Source: Actinomycetaceae bacterium (GTDB taxonomy: Bacteria; Actinomycetota; Actinomycetes; Actinomycetales; Actinomycetaceae). Taken from it: 64,000 nucleotides of DNA. Both the position numbers and the translations under genes were made by a program. Shown piece by piece: positions 1 to 10,715 of the stretch. The number at the start of each line of letters is the position of its first letter. The first letter of the stretch is position 1. The stretch lies in NCBI GenBank assembly GCA_028724265.1, contig JAQYDG010000008.1:1-64000 (forward strand), in the 5' to 3' direction. The notes below the pieces were generated by a model, which was given only the letters and a program-made list of their open reading frames with translations, did no database searches and was not told the origin of the DNA.

Positions 1-291
1 ACACTCGGCTTCAAGGGAGCCACCGTCCGCGACCTCGGCTTCAACGAGAAGACCTCCACCCGCACCTTCATGGTCACGCTCTCCAATCCCATCCTGGCGG
101 GAGAACAGCAGACCGTTGCTGCCTTCAGCTTCGGTGACGGCAACACGCGCGAAGGACGCCTCACGAACTACATCAGCGTCACCCAAATCGGACGCGAAGC
201 AGGTGATGTGTCCACCAGCAACGACCAAAACATCGACTCCCGCAGCCACACCCTCAACGACTTCGGCAAACCCAACCCCGGACTCTTCTAA
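1..291 (+). CDS. Unknown protein, C-terminal end only (5' truncated by window)
   Basis: An open frame runs from base 1 to a TAA at 289-291, giving the last 96 residues of a protein that starts outside the window. The visible part is polar, rich in Thr, Ser, Asn and Asp, without cysteine, and looks like beta-strand-rich extracellular sequence (for example VTLSNPILAG, SNDQNIDSRSH). It carries no C-terminal hydrophobic anchor or LPXTG-like motif. The pattern faintly recalls DUF11-type surface repeat ends, but I cannot assign a family. It is followed by a strong hairpin, so it is probably the last gene of its transcript. Confidence 0.6.
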   Translation, partial: TLGFKGATVRDLGFNEKTSTRTFMVTLSNPILAGEQQTVAAFSFGDGNTREGRLTNYISVTQIGREAGDVSTSNDQNIDSRSHTLNDFGKPNPGLF

Positions 292-316
292 GCCATTTCA
301 ATTCCACTCATAACAA

Positions 317-346
317 TGTGTGCCCTGGCAACTGCCAGGGCACACA
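317..346. terminator. Strong 14-bp hairpin after the first gene
   Basis: A perfect 14-bp inverted repeat (317-330 with 333-346, nominal loop 331-332) starts 26 bases after the first stop codon. It lacks a following T-run on either strand, so it is a probable but atypical intrinsic terminator or RNA-stabilising stem. Confidence 0.6.
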
Positions 347-557
347 CATATATCCACAACCGCGGCACCAGGGAACGAAAACACCACGAATCTTGGTCTG
401 GCCTTGGTGTGGTCTTGATCTGGTCTCGGGGCATGCCGACCCAGGCCACACCATGCCCAACCCCGAGCAGCAAGTGACGCGGCCGGACACGCACACAGGA
501 CCCACACAAAAAGGGGAGCGCCTCACACGAAGCGCTCCGAACACACAACGCCAATGG

Positions 558-590
558 ATGTGGTCATCTAGAAAATCTAGATGACCACAT
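558..590. terminator. Perfect 15-bp hairpin downstream of ppdK
   Basis: Arms 558-572 and 576-590 are perfect reverse complements around an AAA loop. The hairpin lies about 70 bases past the ppdK stop (minus strand), between convergent genes, and fits a bidirectional transcription end. There is no clear U-tract. The remaining sequence between 347 and 557 shows no convincing gene. Confidence 0.6.
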
Positions 591-660
591 CACACACAGC
601 ACATACCTTATGTAGTTATAGCCACATCAATAGCTACGGCATACAGATTATGACCGCAGC

Positions 661-3393
<2,733 letters not shown>

Positions 3394-3818
3394 TAAATCG
3401 CCCTCCAAACGAGCCGTTTACAACCGCTGCGGGCACGATGCTCCGCGCGGGCCACCTTTAAAATTACCAGTTTCCGCACGCAATGCCCAGTGAAATCACG
3501 TAGCAGATCCGAGCATCTGGTAGGCACTTCCGACCAGGGTCGTCATGGGCTCATGTCGTGTGCGCAGGCCCGGTGTAGGCTCGCCACAATAGGAGCGAGC
3601 AGCCACGCAGAGAGGTGATGCAGTGAGGTGACGCGGGCGGCCTGCGCATGTAGCCTGACGCGGGCAGCCAGCACACCCACGAACGGTTCGCCACCGTTCA
3701 CAACTTTCGGCTGCTACATCTGTGGCTCTCACCGTCCAGACGTCCCGCCGTTGCCACTGTTGTCATCCTTTCCCCAGCCGGTCTCATCCGGTCTCGCCAC
3801 AACATCACCACGCGCTTG
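3394..3818. other. 425-bp stretch without a convincing gene
   Basis: This holds the ppdK upstream region and the end region of the MFS gene. I see a 14-bp direct repeat with one mismatch (3629-3642 and 3656-3669) and a 7-bp hairpin (3681-3687 with 3693-3699) that might end the MFS transcript. Short open frames here have no family signature. Confidence 0.4.
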
Positions 3819-5105
3819 TCACAACACCAGCTTCTCCTTTTCGCGCACAATCCACGTTGACACAGCACCAATCAGCATCACAGCAGCGCATATATACAGG
3901 GCAATAGTCGTGACGCCAGTATTATTGCGGACGACGCCGATCACATAAGGCGCAACAAATCCGGCAAGGTTTCCTGTCGCATTAATCAGAGCGATGCCAC
4001 CCGCGAGCGCGGTGCCACTGAGCAGATTCGTCTGAAAGCTCCAAAACAGGCAGGGAATCGTCAGCGCACCGGCATCGGCGAGGCTCAAACCGGCAAGACC
4101 CAACACGGGACTCGATGTCCCAGAAATCGAAATAACGAAACCCAGGGCGCCAATCACAAAGGACGCCACGATAAATGGCTTACGCACACCAATTTTGTCC
4201 GACCAATAGCCGAAAATCAGCATCAAGATCATGCCGGCAATATTTGGTATAGCGCTCACCATTCCGATAGCCAGAGCACCTGACACACCCAGGTCTTTGA
4301 CGAGGGTAGGGAGCCAGAAGCTAATTCCATACAGCCCAAAGTTGTATGCAAAATAGATGAAGACAAGCAGCCAAATCAGCTTATTCGAGAAAACCTTGCG
4401 CAGAGGAGCGTCGACCGTTTCAGACGCTTCGCGCGCGAACATGCTATCCAAGTGCCGCACTTCCTCCGCTGAGAGCCAAGGGACATCGTGGTAGTCCTCA
4501 CGCAGATAGAAAAAGATGTAGATGCCGAGAATAACAGTTGGCAAAGCCTCAACGGGGAATAACCATTCCCAGCTCGCGTGGCCGAGTACACCGTCCATTC
4601 CGTTCAAGATGATGCCCGATAATGGCCCACCTATCGTGCCGGAGAGCGCGAGCGCCAAGTAGAAGATGCTCATGGAACGCCCACGCCTGCTGGGAGGGAA
4701 CCATTGGGACATGTAAAACAAAATCCCTGGAATGAAGCCAGCCTCTGCAGAGCCCAACAAGAAACGCACAATATAAAATACGGTTTCGTTCGTGACGAAG
4801 AACATCAGTGAACAAATAATGCCCCACGAAACCATGATTCGAGCCAACCACTTCCTCGGACCAAAACGAACCAAGGCAAGGTTCGACGGAATCTCGAAAA
4901 TAAAATAGCCAACGAAGAACAGCCCAGCGCCAAGCCCATAGGCAGCCTCCGAGAAACCTAAATCAATACTCATTCCAGACTGTGCATAGCCAATATTGAC
5001 GCGATCAAGATAAGAAAAGAAAAAGCCTAACATCGCAACTGGCAAGATCTTGATCATCAACTTTTTGAACAGCCGATTTTCAGCAGTAAGCGATAATGAC
5101 GCCAT
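3819..5105 (-). CDS. MFS transporter, anion:cation symporter (ACS)-like
   Basis: A 428-residue membrane protein with about 12 hydrophobic segments. The N-terminal signature resembles the ACS branch of the major facilitator superfamily: a basic start, FFFSYLDRVNIGYA in TM1, GYFIFEIPSNL in TM2 and R-x-G-P-R-K-W in the TM2-3 loop, then GSAEAGFIPG in TM4. That family imports sugar acids and other organic anions (galactonate, phthalate, tartrate) with protons. It is the last gene of a minus-strand set behind the amidohydrolase (36-bp gap) and oxidoreductase, so the likely cargo is the sugar acid or lactone used by this cluster. Substrate identity is inferred from context only. Confidence 0.88.
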   Translation of the reverse strand: MASLSLTAENRLFKKLMIKILPVAMLGFFFSYLDRVNIGYAQSGMSIDLGFSEAAYGLGAGLFFVGYFIFEIPSNLALVRFGPRKWLARIMVSWGIICSLMFFVTNETVFYIVRFLLGSAEAGFIPGILFYMSQWFPPSRRGRSMSIFYLALALSGTIGGPLSGIILNGMDGVLGHASWEWLFPVEALPTVILGIYIFFYLREDYHDVPWLSAEEVRHLDSMFAREASETVDAPLRKVFSNKLIWLLVFIYFAYNFGLYGISFWLPTLVKDLGVSGALAIGMVSAIPNIAGMILMLIFGYWSDKIGVRKPFIVASFVIGALGFVISISGTSSPVLGLAGLSLADAGALTIPCLFWSFQTNLLSGTALAGGIALINATGNLAGFVAPYVIGVVRNNTGVTTIALYICAAVMLIGAVSTWIVREKEKLVL

Positions 5106-5141
5106 TGTTGTGTCCTTTGATACAGATAATTCCCGTACATG

Positions 5142-6125
5142 TTATTGAGCTAGCTTCAGCCGAGCAACGTCGATTCCATACGTTTGTGCGGCGTTCAGAT
5201 AGAAAACGCGGTCCAGTTCCTCTGCCGTCAATGCGCCAAGTCCTCGCAACACTGTTTCCATCACATCGTCAAATGTCGATGCGGTCAGTACGGCCACAGG
5301 CATATTCGTCGCAAACATCGACCGCTCAGGCCCGAAAATGCTGAACGTATCATGCACCACCTGAATATTTGACTCTGTTAACCACCTATTTGGATAGACA
5401 CCGAGCTCAGAGATCTTCACTGAAACATTATCCAGTCTGGCCAGATCCTTCATGCCAGAACGCCAGATTTTCAAACCGGCATCGGAGCGATCAAGTGGAA
5501 GTCCGCAGTGATTCACGGTAACGCGTAAACGTGGATAATCGTGAAGGATTTCTGCAAATTGCGACAGGTGGTAGTACGGGACTCTGAGGTCGTACTCGAA
5601 ATCCAGTTCTTCAAGTTTCCCGAGTCCGGCAACCCAGTCGGGATCATCCAATGTGCCCTTGCCACCGTATGGTTCATCAGGCGTCTTCGCAATCTTGGGT
5701 TTCGACCGAATGCCCTTGACGATTTCGTGCTTCTTGTGTTCAGCGAGGATCTGATCCACATCGTCCTGCAAGAAATCGACGTGACCAATCGCAGCGGCAG
5801 GGAATCGCCCATCGGTTTCTGCGTTGAGTTTCTCGCAGAACTCATCTTCAAGAACCTGATCCTCACGCGCACGTTCAGCTTGGCAATGCACCGTCGCAGC
5901 AATATCCCATCCAGCAGTCTCGTCGCGATACTGCTTTGGCATGAATTCTCGAATCATGGCATGGTAATCACCTAAGAAGAAATTCGGATCATATGCCTCC
6001 TGCAGCCACGGCCAGTGACCAGGTTTCTTTAAATCCCAAAAATGATGGTGGGCATCAATAATTGATAGCCGGTAGCCGTGAGGAAGCAGTTCCTCCTGAA
6101 TTTCTTGCGCCCTCGATCTAGCCAT
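5142..6125 (-). CDS. Amidohydrolase family 2 protein (COG3618 lactonase-like)
   Basis: A 327-residue TIM-barrel hydrolase of the Amidohydro_2 family. It has the metal-binding start DAHHHFWD near residue 24, a central VNHCGLP with a conserved His, and a late FATNMPV, where many relatives have Asp (SDWP) and the rhamnonolactonase-like subgroup has Asn (SNFP). Family members hydrolyse sugar-acid lactones (L-fuconolactone, rhamnonolactone, galactarolactone). Between a sugar-acid importer and an oxidoreductase, opening a four-carbon acid lactone is the likely role; an isomerase role is not excluded. The start ATG is preceded by AAAGGAG about 6 bases upstream. Confidence 0.85.
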   Translation of the reverse strand: MARSRAQEIQEELLPHGYRLSIIDAHHHFWDLKKPGHWPWLQEAYDPNFFLGDYHAMIREFMPKQYRDETAGWDIAATVHCQAERAREDQVLEDEFCEKLNAETDGRFPAAAIGHVDFLQDDVDQILAEHKKHEIVKGIRSKPKIAKTPDEPYGGKGTLDDPDWVAGLGKLEELDFEYDLRVPYYHLSQFAEILHDYPRLRVTVNHCGLPLDRSDAGLKIWRSGMKDLARLDNVSVKISELGVYPNRWLTESNIQVVHDTFSIFGPERSMFATNMPVAVLTASTFDDVMETVLRGLGALTAEELDRVFYLNAAQTYGIDVARLKLAQ

Positions 6126-6172
6126 CTTGACTCCTTTGTCGTGTCAAAAAATAACATATTTATATGGTTTAA

Positions 6173-6200
6173 AGCGCTGTTCTATGCGACTCACAGCGCT
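6173..6200. other. Hairpin in the gap between oxidoreductase and amidohydrolase genes
   Basis: Perfect 8-bp arms (6173-6180 and 6193-6200) sit in the AT-rich 138-bp gap. On the minus strand the stem is followed by TTTAAA, so it could be a weak terminator that lowers transcription of the two distal genes, or an mRNA-processing stem. Confidence 0.4.
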
Positions 6201-6264
6201 AAGAAAATAAGTGCGCGCCACGCCGTCCATATATGTACAGGCATATCCGTACATAAACGCCGCG

Positions 6265-7611
6265 TTACCGGTGCATGCTCTCAACCCGCAAATCCGGATA
6301 TTCCACATCGTCAACGCGAATCATGTGTCCTTTGGTGACGTTCACCCGCAGCCGTGCGCCATCCAACAAGTAATACGGGCATACTGACGCCGAGTCATCC
6401 ACCGCCGTCAACACAGGAAAAGTTCCCTCGATTTCGTGGTGGTGCCCCTGAACAGAAAAGTTCATTCCAGCCTCTAGGTCACGGCTTGCCCGCGCGGCCA
6501 TCATCAAAGATGGACGAAAAGCCTGCGTGTGTGGTTCTTGAACTGCACGAAGAATGGCAAGCGGTGTCTCCACACCCATCAGATGAAAAGGCCAATAGAT
6601 GCAGGCATATTTTCCATCACGGCTGACGACGTGCCCTTTATCGCCCAGAATCTTCCACGTTACGGGATCTCCCGTGCGCACAATAGCAAAAACACCACCC
6701 GCAAAACTCGCTTCCCCAGGCAGCCGCAGCGGGGTGAACACATCTACAACGCTGCTTGAAGCCAGAATGCCGCCGTCTTTCCGAAGTGCATAGATATCAG
6801 CAAGCTCTGCAGGGCGGGCAATGGGATAATGCATCGTCTCGGTATCTGCACCGTACCCCAACCGCTGCGCCACAGCAGCCATTTCGCAATAGTCCGCCGC
6901 AACTGCTCTCTTCAGATCGGGCACAACCGCTGCACGCGCATACACGTGGGAAGCAGTGTGATTTTCTGGAAGCTCAAGCAGATCAGCCATGCCCGGCGCG
7001 GCATACTCAGCTCCCCGGTAGTACAGAGACTGGGTAGATGGATTGAACACAAGGTCAAATTCACCGGCCTTCCCTACTGCCACAATATCCAGCCCCAAAG
7101 CATCAATCCAAGCCGTCAACCGCATCAAATTTCCTGGCTGATCACCATCGGCAAGCACGTAATTCACACCATGCGCCACCGCTTCCTCGCTCAGAGCGGC
7201 ACCACAAGCTGAATCAACTTCTTTACTCACCATTACAACATGGTTATGCGCTTGCATTGCACTCCGCGCATACATCACACCGACAGATATTTTCCCTGTC
7301 GCTTCCACAAGAACGTCCGTCGCCGTCCAGGGAATTAAAGACTCCGAATATACAAGAGCAATCCGATCTTCACGAACAAGACGCTCTGCATCCTCTCGTG
7401 AACCAGCCAGCGCAAATACATCTGATTCTAAGCCGAGATCAGACAACATCTCAGTGAGTCCACCAACGTTTGGATCCACTAACACAGCCGGCGTCATCAG
7501 CGGATGCCCCTTCAACTGCGCAACAATCGTCCGGCCATAGTCACCCACAGCACCTGTGATAACAACGCGGACACTGCGTTCCAACTTTTTATGCACTGTG
7601 TTCTCCATCAT
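6265..7611 (-). CDS. NAD(P)-dependent oxidoreductase with SAF domain (COG4091-like)
   Basis: About 448 residues. The N-terminal half is a homoserine-dehydrogenase-like Rossmann domain (VVITGAVGDYGRTIV near the start; VLVEATGKISVG; VVMVSKEVD). The C-terminal part, with EAGMNFSVQGHH and a closing all-beta stretch, matches the SAF-type ending of predicted homoserine dehydrogenase-like enzymes that sit in sugar-acid operons. The likely reaction is oxidation of a hydroxy acid with NAD(P)+. It is first in the minus-strand operon and diverges from the otnK-like gene across a palindromic operator. Two adjacent ATG codons (7611, 7608) follow GGGGG; a GTG at 7620 is possible. The exact substrate is not known from sequence. 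Confidence 0.82.
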   Translation of the reverse strand: MMENTVHKKLERSVRVVITGAVGDYGRTIVAQLKGHPLMTPAVLVDPNVGGLTEMLSDLGLESDVFALAGSREDAERLVREDRIALVYSESLIPWTATDVLVEATGKISVGVMYARSAMQAHNHVVMVSKEVDSACGAALSEEAVAHGVNYVLADGDQPGNLMRLTAWIDALGLDIVAVGKAGEFDLVFNPSTQSLYYRGAEYAAPGMADLLELPENHTASHVYARAAVVPDLKRAVAADYCEMAAVAQRLGYGADTETMHYPIARPAELADIYALRKDGGILASSSVVDVFTPLRLPGEASFAGGVFAIVRTGDPVTWKILGDKGHVVSRDGKYACIYWPFHLMGVETPLAILRAVQEPHTQAFRPSLMMAARASRDLEAGMNFSVQGHHHEIEGTFPVLTAVDDSASVCPYYLLDGARLRVNVTKGHMIRVDDVEYPDLRVESMHR

Positions 7612-7677
7612 GGATCGCACCCCCGATTAGTCAATCGTCTTCGTTCGACTCTCATATTCTTTCTTAATTTCACAGAT

Positions 7678-7717
7678 TGTCAAATTGTTTCACAATTTGA
7701 CACTTTTCATCTAGAAT
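7678..7717. promoter_or_regulatory. Shared palindromic operator and divergent promoters of the acid-sugar cluster
   Basis: A perfect palindrome (TGTCAAATTGT at 7678-7688, ACAATTTGACA at 7692-7702, 3-base centre) lies between the divergent genes. For the plus strand, TTCACA (7689-7694) and TAGAAT (7712-7717) are 17 bases apart and form a good sigma-70-type promoter through the centre of the palindrome. For the minus strand, an exact TTGACA lies in the other arm. A bound repressor would cover both promoters. The DeoR protein encoded at 9687-10544 is the obvious candidate. Confidence 0.72.
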
Positions 7718-7772
7718 AAACACGTCTTCATTGACCATCTCAATTCGTCGGTACGAAGGAAGGTTGCACACT

Positions 7773-9035
7773 ATGTGGGGTTGTATCGCAGACGATTTCA
7801 CCGGCGCTACAGACGTAGCCATTTCTTTTCGCCTTGCCGGATTCCGCACAGCCGTCATCCTCCAACCAGATTTAGTTCACCACGAGGATATCGACATGCT
7901 TGATGCGATCGTTATCGCACTCAAAAGCAGAACGACTCCCGCCGCACAGGCAGTTCAGGATTCACTTTCAGCACTTCGCAGTCTTCAAAATTGGGGCTGC
8001 GATCACATCTATTTCAAATACTGTTCCACTTTCGATTCCACCCCGCAAGGCAACATTGGCCCCGTCCTCGATGCTCTGCGGAAAGAACTCCACACAGATC
8101 GATCGGTTGTTGTTCCGTCATTTCCGGCGAATAACAGAACTGTTTACCAAGGTCATCTTTTTGTAGGGAGCGATCTTCTTGAGAACTCGTCAATGCGATA
8201 TCATCCCCTGACACCAATGACGCAGTCCCGCGTCTCACAATTGCTCAGTGCGCAGACAACCACACCGGTTCACGAAATCCACTGGCAGACAGTTCAAGAA
8301 GGCTCTCACTCAGTCACTGCAGCATTAAATAATTTCGGCGCAGGCTACACAGTGGTTGATGCCGTCAGCGACGAAGATATCCGCACGATTGGGCAGAGCG
8401 TTCAGGAAGAACCCCTCGTCTCAGGTGCATCCTCGCTCGCCCTCGGGCTAGGAGCCCAACAGCCGGCACCCGGCTCCCAGCTGCCACGAGCACAGAAAGA
8501 ACGCGAGTCACATGCAGAGTTCATTCCAACCAGACGAGTCGTGATTGCCGGCAGCGTTTCCCAGATGACGCTCGCGCAGATTGCCAATGCTATGTCTTCG
8601 CATCCGATCCGTCACGTGGATGTAGATCACGTGCGTCACAGCTACTCCGAACTGATCGAGGACACCGTTGCATGGGCAGCGAATGCCAGCAAGACCAGCA
8701 TCCCAGTCATCACGTCAGCAACCACGCAAAGCGACGTCGTCGATCACAGCATTGACCATGATGCATCACAAGATATCGAGGATGCACTCGCCAACATAAG
8801 CAGTCACCTTGTCGTCGACGAAGGTATCGATGGAATGATTGTCGCTGGCGGCGAAACAAGCGGCGCAGTTGTGAAGGCTCTCAATATTTCGCTGCTGAAA
8901 ATAGGCCCGATGATTAGCCCAGGTGTGTGCTGGGCTTTTGCCAGCTCACATGGACACAGCATCGCGATCTGTCTGAAAAGCGGCAATTTCGGAACAGTTG
9001 ATATGTTCACATCGGCATGGAAGGAACTATCGTGA
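7773..9035 (+). CDS. otnK: Four-carbon acid sugar kinase (DUF1537 family, OtnK-like)
   Basis: 420 residues. The start motif IADDFTGATD (residues 4-13) is the hallmark of the DUF1537 N-terminal domain, and the C-terminal half has the nucleotide-binding GMIVAGGETSGAVVKAL. Family members phosphorylate 3-oxo-tetronate, D-threonate or similar acids on O4 with ATP. With the OtnC-like gene directly downstream, 3-oxo-tetronate kinase is the best guess. I chose ATG 7773 because GAAGGAAGG lies about 9 bases upstream; the frame stays open to a TTG at 7731 without a matching site. Its TGA overlaps the GTG of the next gene, so the two are translationally coupled. Confidence 0.9.
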   Translation: MWGCIADDFTGATDVAISFRLAGFRTAVILQPDLVHHEDIDMLDAIVIALKSRTTPAAQAVQDSLSALRSLQNWGCDHIYFKYCSTFDSTPQGNIGPVLDALRKELHTDRSVVVPSFPANNRTVYQGHLFVGSDLLENSSMRYHPLTPMTQSRVSQLLSAQTTTPVHEIHWQTVQEGSHSVTAALNNFGAGYTVVDAVSDEDIRTIGQSVQEEPLVSGASSLALGLGAQQPAPGSQLPRAQKERESHAEFIPTRRVVIAGSVSQMTLAQIANAMSSHPIRHVDVDHVRHSYSELIEDTVAWAANASKTSIPVITSATTQSDVVDHSIDHDASQDIEDALANISSHLVVDEGIDGMIVAGGETSGAVVKALNISLLKIGPMISPGVCWAFASSHGHSIAICLKSGNFGTVDMFTSAWKELS

Positions 9036-9676
9036 ATCACCTTCAAGATCTCGTACACATCAGTCACGTTCTTGTTGATATGCACTTCTCGCGTGGCACA
9101 AGCGGCAACGTGAGCATTCGCAGCGAAGACCGCTTCATGATTTCACTCTCCGGTTCCCAGCTAGGCAAACTCGACGAGACATCATTCGTGCCACTGTCCA
9201 TTGCCACCGGCGAAGTATTAGGCAGCGGTAATCCCTCAAAGGAACACGCTCTCCACCGGGCATTCTACGAGAAAAATCCCGCGGCACAATGCGTCATCCA
9301 TGTTCATTCTCCCTACGCGGCTGCATGGTCATGCATGAAGCCATGGCAACAGAATCACGCGATACCCCCGATGACTCCGTATGTGTTCCTCAGGGCAGGG
9401 CAAGTTCCTCTCCTGCCATATCACCAGCCTGGAGATGCAGCTATGCGCGATGACGTGCTCACGTCACCGTTCCATTTCACTGCTGCACTGATGGCGAACC
9501 ACGGAGTGGTAGTCAGCGGCACAACTCCAGCTGAAGCTCTTGATACCCTGATAGAAATCGAAGAGGCATGCCGTATCGCACTGTTGACGTACAATCATGA
9601 CGCCCGTCTACTCGATAACAACCAGATTCAAGACCTCATCAGTTCTTCGAACCACTTCTGGGATATTGACGTGTAA
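9032..9676 (+). CDS. otnC: Class II aldolase family decarboxylase (OtnC-like, 3-oxo-tetronate 4-phosphate decarboxylase)
   Basis: 214 residues, the normal size. It shows GTSGNVS near residue 26, the zinc ligands in VIHVHSPYAAA, a third histidine in ANHG, and IPPMTPYVFLRAG plus LPYHQPGD, which are typical of the OtnC branch rather than of fuculose- or ribulose-phosphate aldolases. OtnC decarboxylates 3-oxo-tetronate 4-phosphate to dihydroxyacetone phosphate using a divalent metal. GTG at 9032 overlaps the kinase stop and has AAGGA about 6 bases upstream; a longer in-frame ATG at 9017 lies inside the kinase gene. Confidence 0.86.
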   Translation: MNHLQDLVHISHVLVDMHFSRGTSGNVSIRSEDRFMISLSGSQLGKLDETSFVPLSIATGEVLGSGNPSKEHALHRAFYEKNPAAQCVIHVHSPYAAAWSCMKPWQQNHAIPPMTPYVFLRAGQVPLLPYHQPGDAAMRDDVLTSPFHFTAALMANHGVVVSGTTPAEALDTLIEIEEACRIALLTYNHDARLLDNNQIQDLISSSNHFWDIDV

Positions 9677-9686
9677 GGTCATCACT

Positions 9687-10544
9687 GTGTCGGTAAAATC
9701 GCGATTAATTCCAGCTCAACGCCAACAACGTATCATGAACGCTCTTGCACATGAACACGTGATGAGTTTCAAGCAGATTTCCGAGCTGCTCGACGTCAGC
9801 GAAATGACTGTGCGCCGTGACGTTGCACAGCTAGCTGATGCCGAACGTGTTGGGATAACTCAGGGCGGTGTCACTATCGCCAACAGACTGCTAGCCGAAC
9901 CACGGCGTGAAATCAAAGCCACCACGGAGATGGGAGATAAAGTCAGTATCGCGCGAGAAGCGAGCCGGCTCGTCAAGGATTCGATGACCATCTACTTGGA
10001 TGCTGGCACAACTATCCAAGCGATGAGGCCCTTTATCGAATCAGTCAGCGGGCTCACCATCGTCACAAATGACTTCGGTACGATCAACGAATTTTTCCAC
10101 GTTCCTGGAGTAGATTTGATTTTTGTTGGCGGGCGAGTTGAACAGGACAACCAGTCAACGATGGGTCGGTTGGCGGCACAAACCATTGGCGCGCTCACAC
10201 TTGATATTGCTTTTATCTCTTCAAGTTCATGGGATATACGTCATGGCATGACGACGCCGACTGAAGCGAAAATAGATCCCAAATTAGCAGCCCAAAAGGC
10301 CGCCACGGAACTTGTCCTGGTCGCAGACAGCTCAAAATATGGCAAATTTGCGAAATATCGGGTCTTCGATCTAACCGACTTTGACACAATTATTACGGAT
10401 ACAGGCGTTCCAGATGATGACGCTGCGCGTATCGAAGCCCTTGGCACGCACGTCATTCGCACGCCCCACGCATCACAACGTGAGAACGCATCACAACGTG
10501 AGGATGCACAGCAACGTGAGGATGCGCAGCATAGCGAGGCATAG
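9687..10544 (+). CDS. DeoR-family transcriptional regulator
   Basis: 285 residues from GTG 9687 (AAGG about 7 bases upstream). The N-terminal winged helix-turn-helix has the DeoR signature (ISELLDVSEMTVRRDVAQL) and the C-terminal DeoRC domain has YLDAGTTIQA and a phosphosugar-binding style FISSSSWD. Such proteins usually repress sugar operons and release DNA on binding a phosphorylated intermediate. It is third in the kinase operon and probably acts on the palindrome at 7678-7702. The C-terminus carries four 18-bp tandem repeats giving a charged Gln/Arg/Glu/Asp tail beyond the normal end of the family. Confidence 0.9.
   Translation: MSVKSRLIPAQRQQRIMNALAHEHVMSFKQISELLDVSEMTVRRDVAQLADAERVGITQGGVTIANRLLAEPRREIKATTEMGDKVSIAREASRLVKDSMTIYLDAGTTIQAMRPFIESVSGLTIVTNDFGTINEFFHVPGVDLIFVGGRVEQDNQSTMGRLAAQTIGALTLDIAFISSSSWDIRHGMTTPTEAKIDPKLAAQKAATELVLVADSSKYGKFAKYRVFDLTDFDTIITDTGVPDDDAARIEALGTHVIRTPHASQRENASQREDAQQREDAQHSEA
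10470..10541 (+). repeat. Four 18-bp tandem repeats at the end of the deoR-type gene
   Basis: Units 10470-10487, 10488-10505, 10506-10523 and a more diverged 10524-10541 precede the TAG. They encode variations of ASQRED. Copy number could vary between strains without shifting the frame. Confidence 0.8.
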
Positions 10545-10715
10545 TGTGGCGTGATGGGCATGCACAGTTGAGGCATAGTGAGGTACACAATATGGACGGA
10601 TGTGGAGAATAGAAAAACTGTTACTACAATGTGGAGCCAAGTCGGAACAATTGGCGTAACTCAGCGGAGAGGACGCTGAGCTCAACCGTGTTCACAGAGG
10701 AAAAGGCACGTGGTT

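Noticed and set aside
3496-3732. 78-codon minus-strand frame in the ppdK-MFS gap
   Set aside because: Composition is Arg/Cys/Thr-rich and random-looking, with no ribosome-binding site or family match.
10470-10541. Tandem repeats considered as a CRISPR array
   Set aside because: The 18-bp units are contiguous without spacers, lie inside a coding frame, and no cas gene is in the window.
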